This document shows, piece after piece, positions 22,951-32,276 of a DNA stretch of 64,000 nt (its first letter is position 1; every line of letters starts with the position of its first letter). A program made the position numbers and the translations under genes. This DNA comes from Pseudonocardia acidicola (GTDB lineage Bacteria; Actinomycetota; Actinomycetes; Mycobacteriales; Pseudonocardiaceae): NCBI RefSeq assembly GCF_012911935.1, contig NZ_JAAXLA010000020.1, positions 1 through 64,000 on the forward strand. The letters run 5' to 3'. The notes below the pieces were generated by a model that searched no databases, was not told the origin of the DNA, and saw nothing but the letters and a program-made list of their open reading frames with translations.

Positions 22951-24169
22951 GACGTGTCCCGGGCCCGGCGCGCGACGGGGGTGAGCGTGGACTCGCGCGA
23001 GGGCAGCGCGACAGTGGCCTTGCCCGGCATCACGTCGTCGCCGCGCTGGTTGCGGGCGAACGTCGTGACGTGCACGAGGTGCTCCCCGTCCTGCGACACC
23101 TCCTTGCCGATGACCTCGCCACCCAGCTCGACCACGTCGGACAGGTAGACGAACCCGCGGTACTGCGACTCGAGGTGCTTCACCCAGCCGGCGTCGCCCA
23201 CCCAGTGCGTCATCAGCTGGATCTGCCAGCACTGTCGCTGGAAGCCGACGTCGTACTGGTAGGCGACGCCCATCGCGTTGGCTGCGGCCTGGTTGTAGTG
23301 CACGGCGTAGATCGGCTCCTGCGCCCCGGTCACCGGGTCGCGGAAGGACCATGCCGGGTGCGCCGCGTAGTCGACCAACGACGACGCGTGCGCCTTCAGC
23401 CGCGGGATCGGGGTCCCGCCGCCGGCGATGAACGCCACCTCGTCGGTCAGCCCGATCGGGCCCTTGGTCAGGCTCGACAGCGCGTCGCCGACCTGGACGT
23501 CCTCGTAGTAGCGGGGCTCGGCGCCGCGTGGCTTCTCCGCCAGGACCTGCGCTTCGACCCTCTCGATCTCCTCCGGCGTCCAGGGGTGCGGGATGGTCAG
23601 CGGCTTGCGGTTGCCCTTGGTGCTGCGGGCGGTGGCCCGCTCGTAGTTGACCACCTGCCAGCGGATCTCCGCGACCGTCTCGCCGTGCTGGTTGCGGTAG
23701 GTGTTGGTGAAGTGGTCGGTCACCATCCGCCCGGCGAACTTCGACGGACGCGGGCCCGTGAAGCCGTCGTAGCGGCAGGCCGCGGTGATCGTGTCGCCCC
23801 AGTAGATCGGCGCGAGCAGGTCCATGTCGGTGGACGAGTGGAACGACCCCAGGCCCGGCCAGCCGAACTGGATCCCGGAGAAGCAGCCGATCACGAACGA
23901 CGGTGGCGCCACCGGGCCGCGGTAGTCCGACGCCCGGCCGCGCTCGGCGTCGGTCCACAGCTCGTTGATGTCGCCGATACCGCCGGCGAACTTGGCCACC
24001 GCGATGCGGGTGGCCTCCTCGTTGTTCACCGAGTGCGCGATGCGCAGGTCGACGCCGATCTTGGCGCGCATCGACTCCATCATCGCGTCGTCGATCACCG
24101 CCTCCGGCATGCGCGCCTCGGCGGGGCCGGCAGGCTCCGGCGAGCGGTCGGTCTTCTCCTCGGTCGTGG

Positions 24170-24173
<4 letters not shown>
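22947..24173 (-). CDS. Acyl dehydratase (FAS1-like/MaoC hot-dog, about 400 residues)
   Basis: A 408-residue protein of the two-hot-dog acyl dehydratase type. The N-terminal half has an ARMPEAVIDDAMMESMRAKI-like start, GPVAPPSFV and DMDLLAPIYWGDTI. The C-terminal half has YYEDVQVGDAL, HYNQAAANAMGVAYQYD and VYLSDVVELGGEVIGKEV, in pieces. The H-Y-N segment probably carries the active-site His. GTG 24173 overlaps the upstream SDR stop by 4 bases. A longer frame from 24263 overlaps the SDR and is not favoured. Such proteins hydrate enoyl-CoAs or bind them with a partner. It sits in the middle of the four-gene coupled operon. Confidence 0.85.
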
Positions 24174-25087
<914 letters not shown>

Positions 25088-25399
25088 TCGAACTCCTCGT
25101 CGTCATTCCGCGAGGCGGCGACACCGGCGGCGTCGTCGCTGCCTGACGCGGGCCCGCCCAGCGCGACGGATGCCGGCCGTGCAGCGGGATCTACGTGCTC
25201 GTTGCTCGTTGCCTTGACAGTAGCCCTCTAGAGTTTCGGGGAGCCGCGCCGCGCTGGATCCTGCAACGACGGTGACTCCCACGCACCTCGGGAGGGCTAC
25301 TTTCCCGATATACTCTAGTCCTCTACCATTCAGGCGTCGAGTGTCGACGGGAGTGGCACCCGGCACCACGGACTTCACCACCAGAACGGACGGGCAAGG
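25088..25399. other. Divergent intergenic promoter region
   Basis: These 312 bp separate the minus-strand SDR operon and the plus-strand OB-fold/thiolase operon. They hold the shared element at 25309-25335 and a second partly palindromic sequence CCTCTAGAGTTT near 25225, which resembles one half of that element. No gene is seen. Confidence 0.6.
25309..25335. promoter_or_regulatory. Shared AT-rich element, site e
   Basis: TATACTCTAG-TCCTC-TACCATTCAG lies between divergent operons. TAGAGT on the minus strand is a possible -10 box. Confidence 0.6.
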
Positions 25400-25801
25400 A
25401 TGCCGAAACAGATCCCCGTCGTCGACTATCTCGAGCTCGGCGACACGCCGCACCTGACGAGCCGCGCGTGCAGCTCCTGCGGCGCCCTGTACTTCGACCG
25501 CCGCAACGCGTGCGCGAAGTGCTTCGGCCGCGAGTTCGGTCGCAAGGACCTGTCCAACCAGGGCACCGTGCGCGCGTTCACGTTCGTGCACCGGGTGAAG
25601 CGGCCCTACGTCTCCGTGATCGTCGACCTCGATGGCGGCGGCGTGGTCAAGGCGAACCTGCGCGGCGTCGATGACCCGGACGCAGTCACCCCGCGGATGC
25701 CGGTCGAGCTGGAGACCTACGTCGCCGGGACCGACGACGAGGGGACGGAGGCGGTCGCCTTCGGGTATCGCCCGCGCGAGGAGCAGGGAGCACAGGCATG
25801 A
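25400..25801 (+). CDS. Zn-ribbon/OB-fold acyl-CoA-binding protein (DUF35 type)
   Basis: A 133-residue DUF35-type protein. An N-terminal rubredoxin-like zinc ribbon (CSSCGALYFDRRNACAKC, residues 26-43, two CxxC pairs) is followed by an OB-fold (GTVRAFTFVHRVKRPYVSV, then GGVVKANLRG). These proteins form stable complexes with SCP2-type thiolases or with MaoC hydratases, and bind the CoA ester, as in the ChsH2/Ltp2 retro-aldolase system of mycobacterial cholesterol catabolism. ATG 25400 follows GGGCAAGG. The next gene overlaps it by 4 bases and encodes such a thiolase, which supports a heteromeric enzyme. Confidence 0.92.
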   Translation: MPKQIPVVDYLELGDTPHLTSRACSSCGALYFDRRNACAKCFGREFGRKDLSNQGTVRAFTFVHRVKRPYVSVIVDLDGGGVVKANLRGVDDPDAVTPRMPVELETYVAGTDDEGTEAVAFGYRPREEQGAQA

Positions 25802-27003
25802 GCAGCGGTGACGTCTGGATCATCGGCACGTCGATGACGCCCTTCGGGCGCTTCGCCGACAAGGACCTCCTCGACCTCGCCGCCGACGCGACGCTGGGCG
25901 CACTTGACGACGCGGGCATGACCATGGCCGACATGGGCGTCCTCGCCCTCGGCAACGTGTACGAGGCGAACTCGCACAACGGCCAGCGGCTGCAGAAGCA
26001 GATCGGCCAGACCGGCATCCCGGTCTTCAACGTCGTCAACGCCTGCGCGACGGGCGCGAGCGCGGTGCGCATCGCGATGATGGCGATCAAGGCGGGCGAG
26101 ACCGACATCGGCCTCGCCGTCGGCGTCGAGAAGATGGGCAAGATGGGCATGATCGGCGGTGCGGCCAAGCCGCGCGCCGAGAAGAAGGTCTACGAGCCGA
26201 AGGGCCGCTACGGCTCGGTCCTCAAGACCGAGGGCGTGCTGGGCACCGGGCTCATGCCCGGCGTCTTCGCGCAGGCCGGCACCGAGTACGCGCTCGCCCA
26301 CGGCGTGACCGCCACCCAGTTCGCGAAGGTCGCGCAGAAGAATCACGCACACTCGGTGCTGAACCCCCTGGCCCAGTACCGCAAGGAGTTCTCCCTCGAG
26401 GAGATCACCGGCGCCGAGATGATCTCGTACCCGAACACCCTGCCGATGTGCTGCCCCACCGGCGACGGCGCCGCCGCGGTCGTGCTCGTCTCCGACGAGA
26501 AGCTGCGCACCCTCGACCCGGACATCCGGCGGCGAGCGGTCAAGATCTCGGCGTCGATCATGACGTCGGACCCGTGGACCGAGACCGACCAGGTACAGCC
26601 CGACGTCAACACGCTGACCCGGATGGCCGCCGACGCGGCGTACGAGAAGGCGGGCATCGGACCGGACGACCTCGACCTCGTCGAGCTGCACGACTGCTTC
26701 GCCACCGCGGAGCTGCTGCACTACGACAACCTGCGGCTGTGCGAGCCGGGCGGGGCGGGCGACTTCATCGACTCCGGCGCCCCGTGGCGGGACGGCAAGC
26801 TGCCCGTCAACGTCTCCGGCGGGCTGCTGTCCAAGGGGCACCCGCTCGGCGCGACGGGCGTTGCGAACCTCTTCGAGGTCGTCACCCACCTGCGCGGCGA
26901 GGCGGGTGACCGACAGGTGGAGGGCGCCCGGGTCGGCCTGACCCACGTCATCGGGCTCGCCTCCGCCTGTGCGGTGCACATCCTGGAGGCCCCGGCCCGC
27001 TAG
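25798..27003 (+). CDS. SCP2-type thiolase-like protein
   Basis: A 401-residue thiolase-fold protein of the lipid-transfer/SCP2 group. The nucleophile is in VVNACATGASAVR near residue 81. HDCFATAELL near 300 and KGHPLGATGVANL near 345 supply the other active-site residues. The end (VIGLASACAVHIL) holds the last Cys. The length is typical. It starts at ATG 25798 inside the stop of the DUF35 gene, so the two are coupled and probably form a complex. It may be a thiolase or, like Ltp2, a retro-aldolase cutting a beta-hydroxyacyl-CoA. The sequence does not decide this. A strong terminator follows. Confidence 0.92.
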   Translation: MSSGDVWIIGTSMTPFGRFADKDLLDLAADATLGALDDAGMTMADMGVLALGNVYEANSHNGQRLQKQIGQTGIPVFNVVNACATGASAVRIAMMAIKAGETDIGLAVGVEKMGKMGMIGGAAKPRAEKKVYEPKGRYGSVLKTEGVLGTGLMPGVFAQAGTEYALAHGVTATQFAKVAQKNHAHSVLNPLAQYRKEFSLEEITGAEMISYPNTLPMCCPTGDGAAAVVLVSDEKLRTLDPDIRRRAVKISASIMTSDPWTETDQVQPDVNTLTRMAADAAYEKAGIGPDDLDLVELHDCFATAELLHYDNLRLCEPGGAGDFIDSGAPWRDGKLPVNVSGGLLSKGHPLGATGVANLFEVVTHLRGEAGDRQVEGARVGLTHVIGLASACAVHILEAPAR

Positions 27004-27013
27004 GACGACGACG

Positions 27014-27047
27014 AAGGGGCCGCCGGAGATCTCTCCGGCGGCCCCTT
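27014..27047. terminator. Bidirectional rho-independent terminator
   Basis: The stem GGGGCCGCCGGAGA / TCTCCGGCGGCCCC is perfect and flanked by A- and T-runs. It lies between the thiolase (stop 27003) and the convergent dehydrogenase (stop 27063), so it serves both. Confidence 0.9.
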
Positions 27048-27062
27048 TCTCGTCGGCGGGCG

Positions 27063-28148
27063 TCAGAGCCCGATGCGGTCCGCCACGGCGTCGAGGACTT
27101 CGTCGATCGTGCCCAACAGCCGAGCGGAGGCGGCAGCGCGCTTGAACTGCAGGTGAGCGGGGTGCTCCCAGGTGTAGCCGATGCCGCCCAGCACCTGCAG
27201 CAGGGAGGCCGTGGACCGCTGGAAGGCCTCGGACACCACGGCCCGGGTGGTGGCCGCGAGCTCCTCCGCCTCGGCCGGGTCCTCCGGTCCCGAGGCGAAC
27301 GCGCCTGCCGCGACGTAGACGGTCCAGCGGCTGAGCTCGAGGTCGACGTACATGTCGGCGAGCCTGTGCTTGACCGCCTGGAACCCGCCGATCGGCCGGT
27401 CGAACTGGACCCGCGAGCGGGCGTACTCCGCGGCGAGGTCGAGGGTGCCCTGCAGCCCGCCCAGCTGCTCGGCGGCGAGCAGGGCGATCGCGGTCGCCCG
27501 GGCCCGGCGCAGCGCGGTCTCGGCCTCAGCCCCACGGGCGAGGACATGGGCGGCGGCGGAGGCGAACGTCACCTCGGCGAGCGGGCGGGTGGGGTCGAGC
27601 GCCTCGAGCGTCGTGGCCCGCACCGTGTCCGCGGCCCGTCGGACCGCGACCAGCACGGTCTCGTCCCCGTTCCGGGCGGGCAGAACGATCAGGTCCGCGG
27701 TGGCGCCGTCGACCACCGGCGAGACGGTGCCGTCGAGGCGCCCGTCCGCGAACGCGGGCGCAACGGCGTCGAACACGGCGGTCGCGGTGGTCTCACCGGA
27801 CGCGATCTGCGTGAGCAGCTCCGACCGAGCCTCGCCCGCCGGGGCGGCAAGCAGCACGGGCAGCGCCAGCGCCGTGGTGGCGAACAGCGGCGCGCAGAGC
27901 TGGGCTCGGCCCGCCTCCTCCAACACCAGGGCCAGTTCGACGAGCCCGGCCCCGGAGCCACCCAGCTCCTCCTCGACGGCGAGACCCGCCAGGCCGAGCT
28001 CGCCGGCCATGGACTTCCAGAGCCCGGCGTCGTACTGCCCGCCGTGGTCGACGAACTCGCGAGCGTGCCCGTCCCCCAGCCGGTCGGCGAGGAACTCCGC
28101 GACGACGCCGCGGAAGTCGTTCTGCTCCTCGGAGAGCGCGAGATCCAC
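27063..28148 (-). CDS. Acyl-CoA dehydrogenase, compact subunit
   Basis: A 361-residue FadE-type protein with LALSEEQNDFRGVVAEFLAD at the N-terminus, EELGGSGAGLVELALV near residue 60, and a C-terminal domain with YARSRVQFDRPIGGFQAVKH and GGIGYTWEHPAHLQFKRA. The short beta-domain and the TWEHPAHL ending fit the smaller subunit of the heterotetrameric dehydrogenases known from mycobacterial cholesterol side-chain degradation. The 422-frame gene 11 bp upstream (28160-29398) would be the partner. ATG 28148. It forms alpha,beta-unsaturated acyl-CoA. Confidence 0.9.
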   Translation of the reverse strand: MDLALSEEQNDFRGVVAEFLADRLGDGHAREFVDHGGQYDAGLWKSMAGELGLAGLAVEEELGGSGAGLVELALVLEEAGRAQLCAPLFATTALALPVLLAAPAGEARSELLTQIASGETTATAVFDAVAPAFADGRLDGTVSPVVDGATADLIVLPARNGDETVLVAVRRAADTVRATTLEALDPTRPLAEVTFASAAAHVLARGAEAETALRRARATAIALLAAEQLGGLQGTLDLAAEYARSRVQFDRPIGGFQAVKHRLADMYVDLELSRWTVYVAAGAFASGPEDPAEAEELAATTRAVVSEAFQRSTASLLQVLGGIGYTWEHPAHLQFKRAAASARLLGTIDEVLDAVADRIGL

Positions 28149-28159
28149 AGTGGTTCCTC

Positions 28160-29398
28160 TCAGGCCGGGGCGATCGTGACGCGGGGCTCGCGCGGGAGCC
28201 GCAGGACCTGTTCGCCGATGGTGTTGCGCTGGATCTCCGAGGACCCGCCATAGACGGTCCCGGGCCGCGCGTGCAGGAAGTCACCGACCCAGCCCGCGGA
28301 GGACAGCGGGTCCGCTCCGCGGGGCTGCGGGCCGAGCGAGGCGGCGGAGGGGGCGCCGGTCAGGGTCAGCGCCGCGCCGCCCACCACGTCGAGCGCGAGC
28401 TCGGTGACCCGCTTGCGGTACTCGGACATCACCAGCTTGGTGATCGACGACTCGGGGCCGGGCGGGTCGCCCGCGGCGCCGGTCGTCAGGGTGCGCAGCG
28501 CGAGGCAGCGCAGGGCGTGCACGGTGCTCCAGCAAGCTGCGATCCGGCGCCGGATTGCGGAGTCGGTGTGCTTCCCGGTCGACCGCGCCAGCTCCACGAG
28601 GCGCTCCAGCTCCAGCCGAGCCTCGAGTGCCGCGGCGACGCCACCCGCGCCGCGCTCGTACCCGAGCAGGGTCAACGCCACCATGGCACCCTTGCCCACC
28701 TCGCCGACGACGTTCGTCGCCGGGGTGCGCGCGTCGGTGAAGTAGACCTCGCTCAGCTCCGTGTCGTCCGCCATCGAGCGAATGCCCCGGACCTCGACGC
28801 CCGGCTGGTCGATGTCGACGAGCAGGAACGACAGCCCCTTGGCGCGTTCCTCGCGCGTCCCCGTGCGGACGATCGCGAAGATCCAGTTCGCGTGGATGCC
28901 CGCGGTCTGCCAGATCTTCTGCCCGTTGACCACGAACTCGTCGCCGTCGAGCACCGCCCGGGTACGGACGTTGAACAGGTCCGAGCCCGCCTCGGGCTCG
29001 GAGTAGCCCTGGGCCCACCGGATCTCACCGGAGACAGTGCGGCGCAGGAAGAAGTCCTTCTGCTCCGGCGTGCCCCAGTGCAGGATCGTGGGGCCGATCA
29101 GCACGAAGCCGGACGGGTCCGTCGGCAGCGGGAACCGCGGGGCTCCCACCCGGGCGAGCTCCTCGGCGAGGATCGACTCCTCGACCAGCCCGCGCCCACT
29201 GCCTCCGTACTCCTTCGGCCAGCTCGGCACGAGCAGGCCGCGGTCGAGGAGGGCGGACCGCCAGGTGGGCAGCCACTCGGCACGCTCGGTCTCCCCCAGC
29301 GCGCCCACCCCCTGCCATCCCGCGGGGAGCACCTCCGCCAGGAAGTCGCGCACCTCCGCGCGGAACTCCGCTGCCTCGGCGCTGTCGTTCAGATCCAC
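28160..29398 (-). CDS. Acyl-CoA dehydrogenase, catalytic-type subunit
   Basis: A 412-residue FadE with WPKEYGGSGRGLVEESI near residue 82, the FAD/substrate segment AQGYSEPEAGSDLFNVRTRA near 145, WQTAGIHANWIFAIVRTG and the C-terminal signature YGGSSEIQRNTIGEQVLRLP. The start is taken as GTG 29398 because GAGGGGCGAAAC precedes it. The frame remains open ten codons further. It lies 11 bp upstream of a second dehydrogenase of compact type, and the pair probably makes one alpha2beta2 enzyme. Site f of the shared element lies 118 bp upstream. Confidence 0.92.
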   Translation of the reverse strand: MDLNDSAEAAEFRAEVRDFLAEVLPAGWQGVGALGETERAEWLPTWRSALLDRGLLVPSWPKEYGGSGRGLVEESILAEELARVGAPRFPLPTDPSGFVLIGPTILHWGTPEQKDFFLRRTVSGEIRWAQGYSEPEAGSDLFNVRTRAVLDGDEFVVNGQKIWQTAGIHANWIFAIVRTGTREERAKGLSFLLVDIDQPGVEVRGIRSMADDTELSEVYFTDARTPATNVVGEVGKGAMVALTLLGYERGAGGVAAALEARLELERLVELARSTGKHTDSAIRRRIAACWSTVHALRCLALRTLTTGAAGDPPGPESSITKLVMSEYRKRVTELALDVVGGAALTLTGAPSAASLGPQPRGADPLSSAGWVGDFLHARPGTVYGGSSEIQRNTIGEQVLRLPREPRVTIAPA

Positions 29399-29516
29399 GT
29401 TTCGCCCCTCGACTCCCAGGACCGGCACGGTGCGGACGAGCCACCGGCACAGGGTCCGCAGACCGGCCAGGATGCTGCACCGCGTCCACGCGCCCGACGG
29501 CAGGGCTCGGCCGCCG

Positions 29517-29543
29517 AATACTCGAACAGTAGACTATCCTCGA
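29517..29543. promoter_or_regulatory. Shared AT-rich element, site f
   Basis: AATACTCGAA-CAGTA-GACTATCCTCG lies between the minus-strand dehydrogenase pair and the plus-strand SnoaL-like gene. The flank GCCG is shared with site d. Confidence 0.6.
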
Positions 29544-29637
29544 GGCCTGGGCCACCTCCGTCGGCCCGCCGATGCGCCCACCGGCGCCAACCGGTGAACT
29601 CTATGCCTAGACCATCCCGATGCCTAGGGTGATCTAC

Positions 29638-30192
29638 ATGGACACCCCGACCGTCAGGGCCGACGCTGCGGCCAGCTGGGACCTGCTCACCACGCGGGCA
29701 GCCGAGGAGCCCGACCCGCGCCGGCGCGCGCACCTGCAGACGGTCCTGCGCCATCTCGTCGTGGAGGTCGCTGGCGATCTCGACGCGACGATGGCCACCC
29801 TCGTCCCCGAGCCCGACTACCGCGTCTGGGGCGCCACGGACCATGACGGTCCAAAGGGCCAGGAGGCGGTCCGGACGATGTACCAGGCCTCCTTCGCCAA
29901 GGGCAAGAACCGGCTGGAGTTCGCGATCGACCGAGTCATGGTCGACGACGAGGCCGTGGTCACCGAGGGCGTGTTCCGGCACGCCTACCGGGGCGCGGCC
30001 CTGGTCGCGGACGGGGTGGCACGGGACCTGGAACCGGAGGCCCGCTACCTCGTCGAGTACCGAGCCCTGGTGGTGTGGGTGATGACCCCGGACAGCCTGG
30101 TCATGGGCGAGGACACCTACAAGGCCGAGCCGACCCGCCTGGTCCGCCGGCTCGGGCCTGGCGAGCTCCCCCACCTCGGCCTGCCCAACTGA
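29638..30192 (+). CDS. SnoaL/NTF2-like domain protein, third paralogue
   Basis: A 184-residue relative of the cassette A and B proteins. It has the same order of blocks (RADAAASWDLL, ATLVPEPDYRVWGATD, TEGVFRHAYRG, YLVEYRALVVWV, RLGPGELPHLG) but clearly more divergent sequence. ATG 29638 is chosen because a TAGGGT -10-like box ends exactly 7 bases upstream, which implies a leaderless message, and because the start then aligns with the paralogues. ATG 29620 is in frame too. The role is unknown. It is followed 29 bp later by a second SnoaL-like gene of a different subfamily. Confidence 0.85.
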   Translation: MDTPTVRADAAASWDLLTTRAAEEPDPRRRAHLQTVLRHLVVEVAGDLDATMATLVPEPDYRVWGATDHDGPKGQEAVRTMYQASFAKGKNRLEFAIDRVMVDDEAVVTEGVFRHAYRGAALVADGVARDLEPEARYLVEYRALVVWVMTPDSLVMGEDTYKAEPTRLVRRLGPGELPHLGLPN

Positions 30193-30221
30193 CCACGCAT
30201 TCGCGACGAAGGAGGCCCCCG

Positions 30222-30722
30222 GTGGGTGACGACGGCAACGATGCGCTGCATGCGCGCCGGGAGATCGAGGACGCGATCCTCCGCTACTGCCGCGGGGTGG
30301 ACCGCTGCGACGGCGACCTGGTGCGCTCGGCCTACCACGACGACGGCCACGACGACCACGGTGAACTGTTCCGCGGGACGGTGGCGGAGTACGTCCCCTG
30401 GGTCCTCGGGCTGCTGCGCGACCGCTTCACCTCGACGATGCACACGATCACCAATCTGAGCGTGGACGTCGACGGCGACACCGCACGGTCCGAGGCCTAC
30501 TGCATCGCCTACCACACACTGGACACCGACGCGGGCCCTTCGCTGCGGGTCTTCGGCTGCCGCTACGTCGACAAGTTCGAGAACCGCCCGCCCGTGGGCT
30601 GGCGGATCGCCCACCGCAGAGTCGTGGCCGAATGGCAGGTGGAGCACCAGGGCCGGATGGTGGGGCTCCCATCCGGGATGCTGACCGGCCGCCGGGACCG
30701 CACCGACCCCGGCTACGCCTGA
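30222..30722 (+). CDS. SnoaL-like polyketide-cyclase-family protein
   Basis: A 166-residue protein with the typical opening REIEDAILRYCRGVDRCDGDLV, given in part as REIEDAILRYCRGVDRCD, then HTITNLSVDVDGDTA and VGWRIAHRRVVAEW. This is the SnoaL_4 pattern of small cone-shaped proteins found in many steroid and aromatic clusters. GTG 30222 follows AAGGAGG at good spacing. The conserved Asp/His of the cavity (CDGDL and HDDHGEL region) are present, so isomerase, dehydratase or hydrolase activity is possible. It lies 29 bp after another SnoaL-like gene. Confidence 0.88.
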   Translation: MGDDGNDALHARREIEDAILRYCRGVDRCDGDLVRSAYHDDGHDDHGELFRGTVAEYVPWVLGLLRDRFTSTMHTITNLSVDVDGDTARSEAYCIAYHTLDTDAGPSLRVFGCRYVDKFENRPPVGWRIAHRRVVAEWQVEHQGRMVGLPSGMLTGRRDRTDPGYA

Positions 30723-31232
30723 CGACACCCGCCCGGACGCGGGCCTGGGCCCGCGGTGCAGATGCAGTCAGGGCAGCGCCAACACCCGCACCGTCCCCGC
30801 CCGCCGTCGGCCTCGACGCAGGCGCCGTCGGGTATCCGTCAGCCGGCGTCCGGGGCCGAGACGAGGCAGAGCGAGCCCGGCTCGCGACTGACGATCGCCG
30901 GTGTTCAGCTTCGTTCGGTCGCGGCCCACCAGGAACACCTGCGCACTGCGCAGCGCCGCCGCCACGACGTCCCGTTCCGGGCCCGCCGCGGCGGGCAGCT
31001 CGTGCTGTGCGCGGGCGCGTTTCGTTGCCTGGCGCCTGCCGGCGACCTCCGGGCCGTCCGCGTCGAGGCGGGTGCGCAACCGGTCGACGACGGTGAGAGG
31101 GACGGCCGGATCGGTCTCCCAGCCGGGCCCGGCGAGGTCTGACGCGTTGGCACCCGTCGGCCCGTTCGGCCGAGTCCACGCCGCCGAGGCCGCTGATTGC
31201 GCGACGGCCAACGATCTCCAGCCCCGGAATTT
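30723..31232. other. Region without recognisable gene
   Basis: About 500 bp lie between the SnoaL-like gene and the hydrolase promoter. A minus-strand frame (31211 to 30768) has a partly protein-like segment (VPLTVVDRLRTRLDADGPEV, then AALRSAQVFLVGRDRT), but no start signal and an arginine-rich end. I do not recognise it. It could be a gene fragment. Confidence 0.4.
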
Positions 31233-31259
31233 TATAATCTAAAAGTGGACTTTCCAGTG
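31233..31259. promoter_or_regulatory. Shared AT-rich element, site g, with TATAAT box
   Basis: TATAATCTAA-AAGTG-GACTTTCCAG matches the recurring element. TATAAT itself is a consensus -10 box directed at the hydrolase starting at 31296. Confidence 0.6.
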
Positions 31260-31295
31260 CACGACGTCCCGTTGCGCAACCTGAAGGAGGAGACC

Positions 31296-32180
31296 TTGAC
31301 CTCGCAGCCCCCCGCCTGGTTCGAGGCGGCCCTCGCGCAGCGACCGTGCCGTCACGAGGTCGCACTGGAGGGGGCGACCGTCCACTACCGCGTCTGGGGG
31401 GACTCCTGGCCGGGCGTCATCCTCGTGCACGGTGCGGGCGGCCACTCGGCATGGTGGGATCACGTCGCGCCACAGCTCGGCGGCCGGGTGGTCGCGGTGG
31501 ATCTGACCGGGCACGGTGACAGCGGCCGTCGCCCCGTCTACAGCATCGCGCAGTGGGCCCGCGAGATCCGGGCGGTCGCCGCCGCGGAGGACCTCCGGGC
31601 CCCGCACCTCGTGGGCCACAGCATGGGCGGGCGGGTGGCGGTCGCCGCCTCCGCCCTCGGCCCGGCCGCCGGCGTCACGTGCATCGACTCACAGGTCTAC
31701 CCCGTGTCGGCGAACATCCGCGAGGCCCGCTCGCCCCGGCGCGCACCGCGCGTGCACGCGACCGCGCAGGCCGCCGTCGACCGGTTCCGGACGATCCCCC
31801 CGCAGGAGTCCCTGCCCTACGTCCGGGCGCACGTCGCAGCCCAGTCGCTCCGTGCCGTCGAGGGCGGATGGACCTGGAAGTCCGGTGACGGCACCTTCGG
31901 CCTGCCCCCGACGCTGCGCGAGCTCGTGGCCGGGATCGACCCGACGCTGCCGCTGGCCTTCCTGCGCAGCTCCGAGGGCGTGGTCGACGAGGAGATGGTC
32001 GCCGCGCTCGTGCGGGCCGCACCCGGCGAGGTCCATCTGGTGGAGCTGCCCGCCGCGGGACACCACCCGATGCTCGACCGCCCCCTGGAGCTCGTCAGGG
32101 CGCTGCGCGCGGTGCTGTCCGCGCAGGAGGCGGCGACCGCCGCGGTCAGGTCCGCCGCCACGTCGAGGCATGTACTCTAG
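31296..32180 (+). CDS. Alpha/beta hydrolase
   Basis: A 294-residue alpha/beta hydrolase: HGxG segment VILVHGAGGHSAWW near residue 43, DLTGHGDS near 72, nucleophile elbow VGHSMGGRVA near 107-116, and the His in PAAGHHPMLDRP near 258. The TTG at 31296 is preceded by AAGGAGGAGACC at good spacing. The frame is open upstream to 31197, but the promoter element overlaps that part. Related proteins hydrolyse meta-cleavage products, lactones or thioesters. It is followed by the element at 32171 and the enoyl-CoA hydratase operon. Confidence 0.87.
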   Translation: MTSQPPAWFEAALAQRPCRHEVALEGATVHYRVWGDSWPGVILVHGAGGHSAWWDHVAPQLGGRVVAVDLTGHGDSGRRPVYSIAQWAREIRAVAAAEDLRAPHLVGHSMGGRVAVAASALGPAAGVTCIDSQVYPVSANIREARSPRRAPRVHATAQAAVDRFRTIPPQESLPYVRAHVAAQSLRAVEGGWTWKSGDGTFGLPPTLRELVAGIDPTLPLAFLRSSEGVVDEEMVAALVRAAPGEVHLVELPAAGHHPMLDRPLELVRALRAVLSAQEAATAAVRSAATSRHVL

Positions 32181-32197
32181 AACTAGACTATCCAGGT
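32171..32197. promoter_or_regulatory. Shared AT-rich element, site h
   Basis: TGTACTCTAG-AACTA-GACTATCCAGG is one of the best matches to the consensus. It lies 75 bp upstream of the enoyl-CoA hydratase operon. A TAGGGT box (32208-32213) follows it. Confidence 0.65.
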
Positions 32198-32219
32198 CGA
32201 AGGTGTCTAGGGTGACCTG

Positions 32220-32276
32220 GTGAGAGCGGCGGCCTGGTTGCCGCAGGGTGAGTCGAAGGGCCTCGAGACGCGATGA
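32220..32276 (+). CDS. Possible leaderless 18-residue leader peptide
   Basis: GTG 32220 lies 6 bases after the TAGGGT box and opens 18 codons (MRAAAWLPQGESKGLETR). Its TGA overlaps the ATG of the enoyl-CoA hydratase (ATGA at 32273-32276). The hydratase has no clear Shine-Dalgarno site of its own, so coupled translation from this short frame would explain how it is started. This is only a sequence-based proposal. Confidence 0.35.
   Translation: MRAAAWLPQGESKGLETR

Noticed and set aside
30768..31211. Minus-strand 147-residue frame
   Set aside because: Partly protein-like, but without a start signal, with an arginine-rich end and no family I know. It is noted only as an unexplained region.
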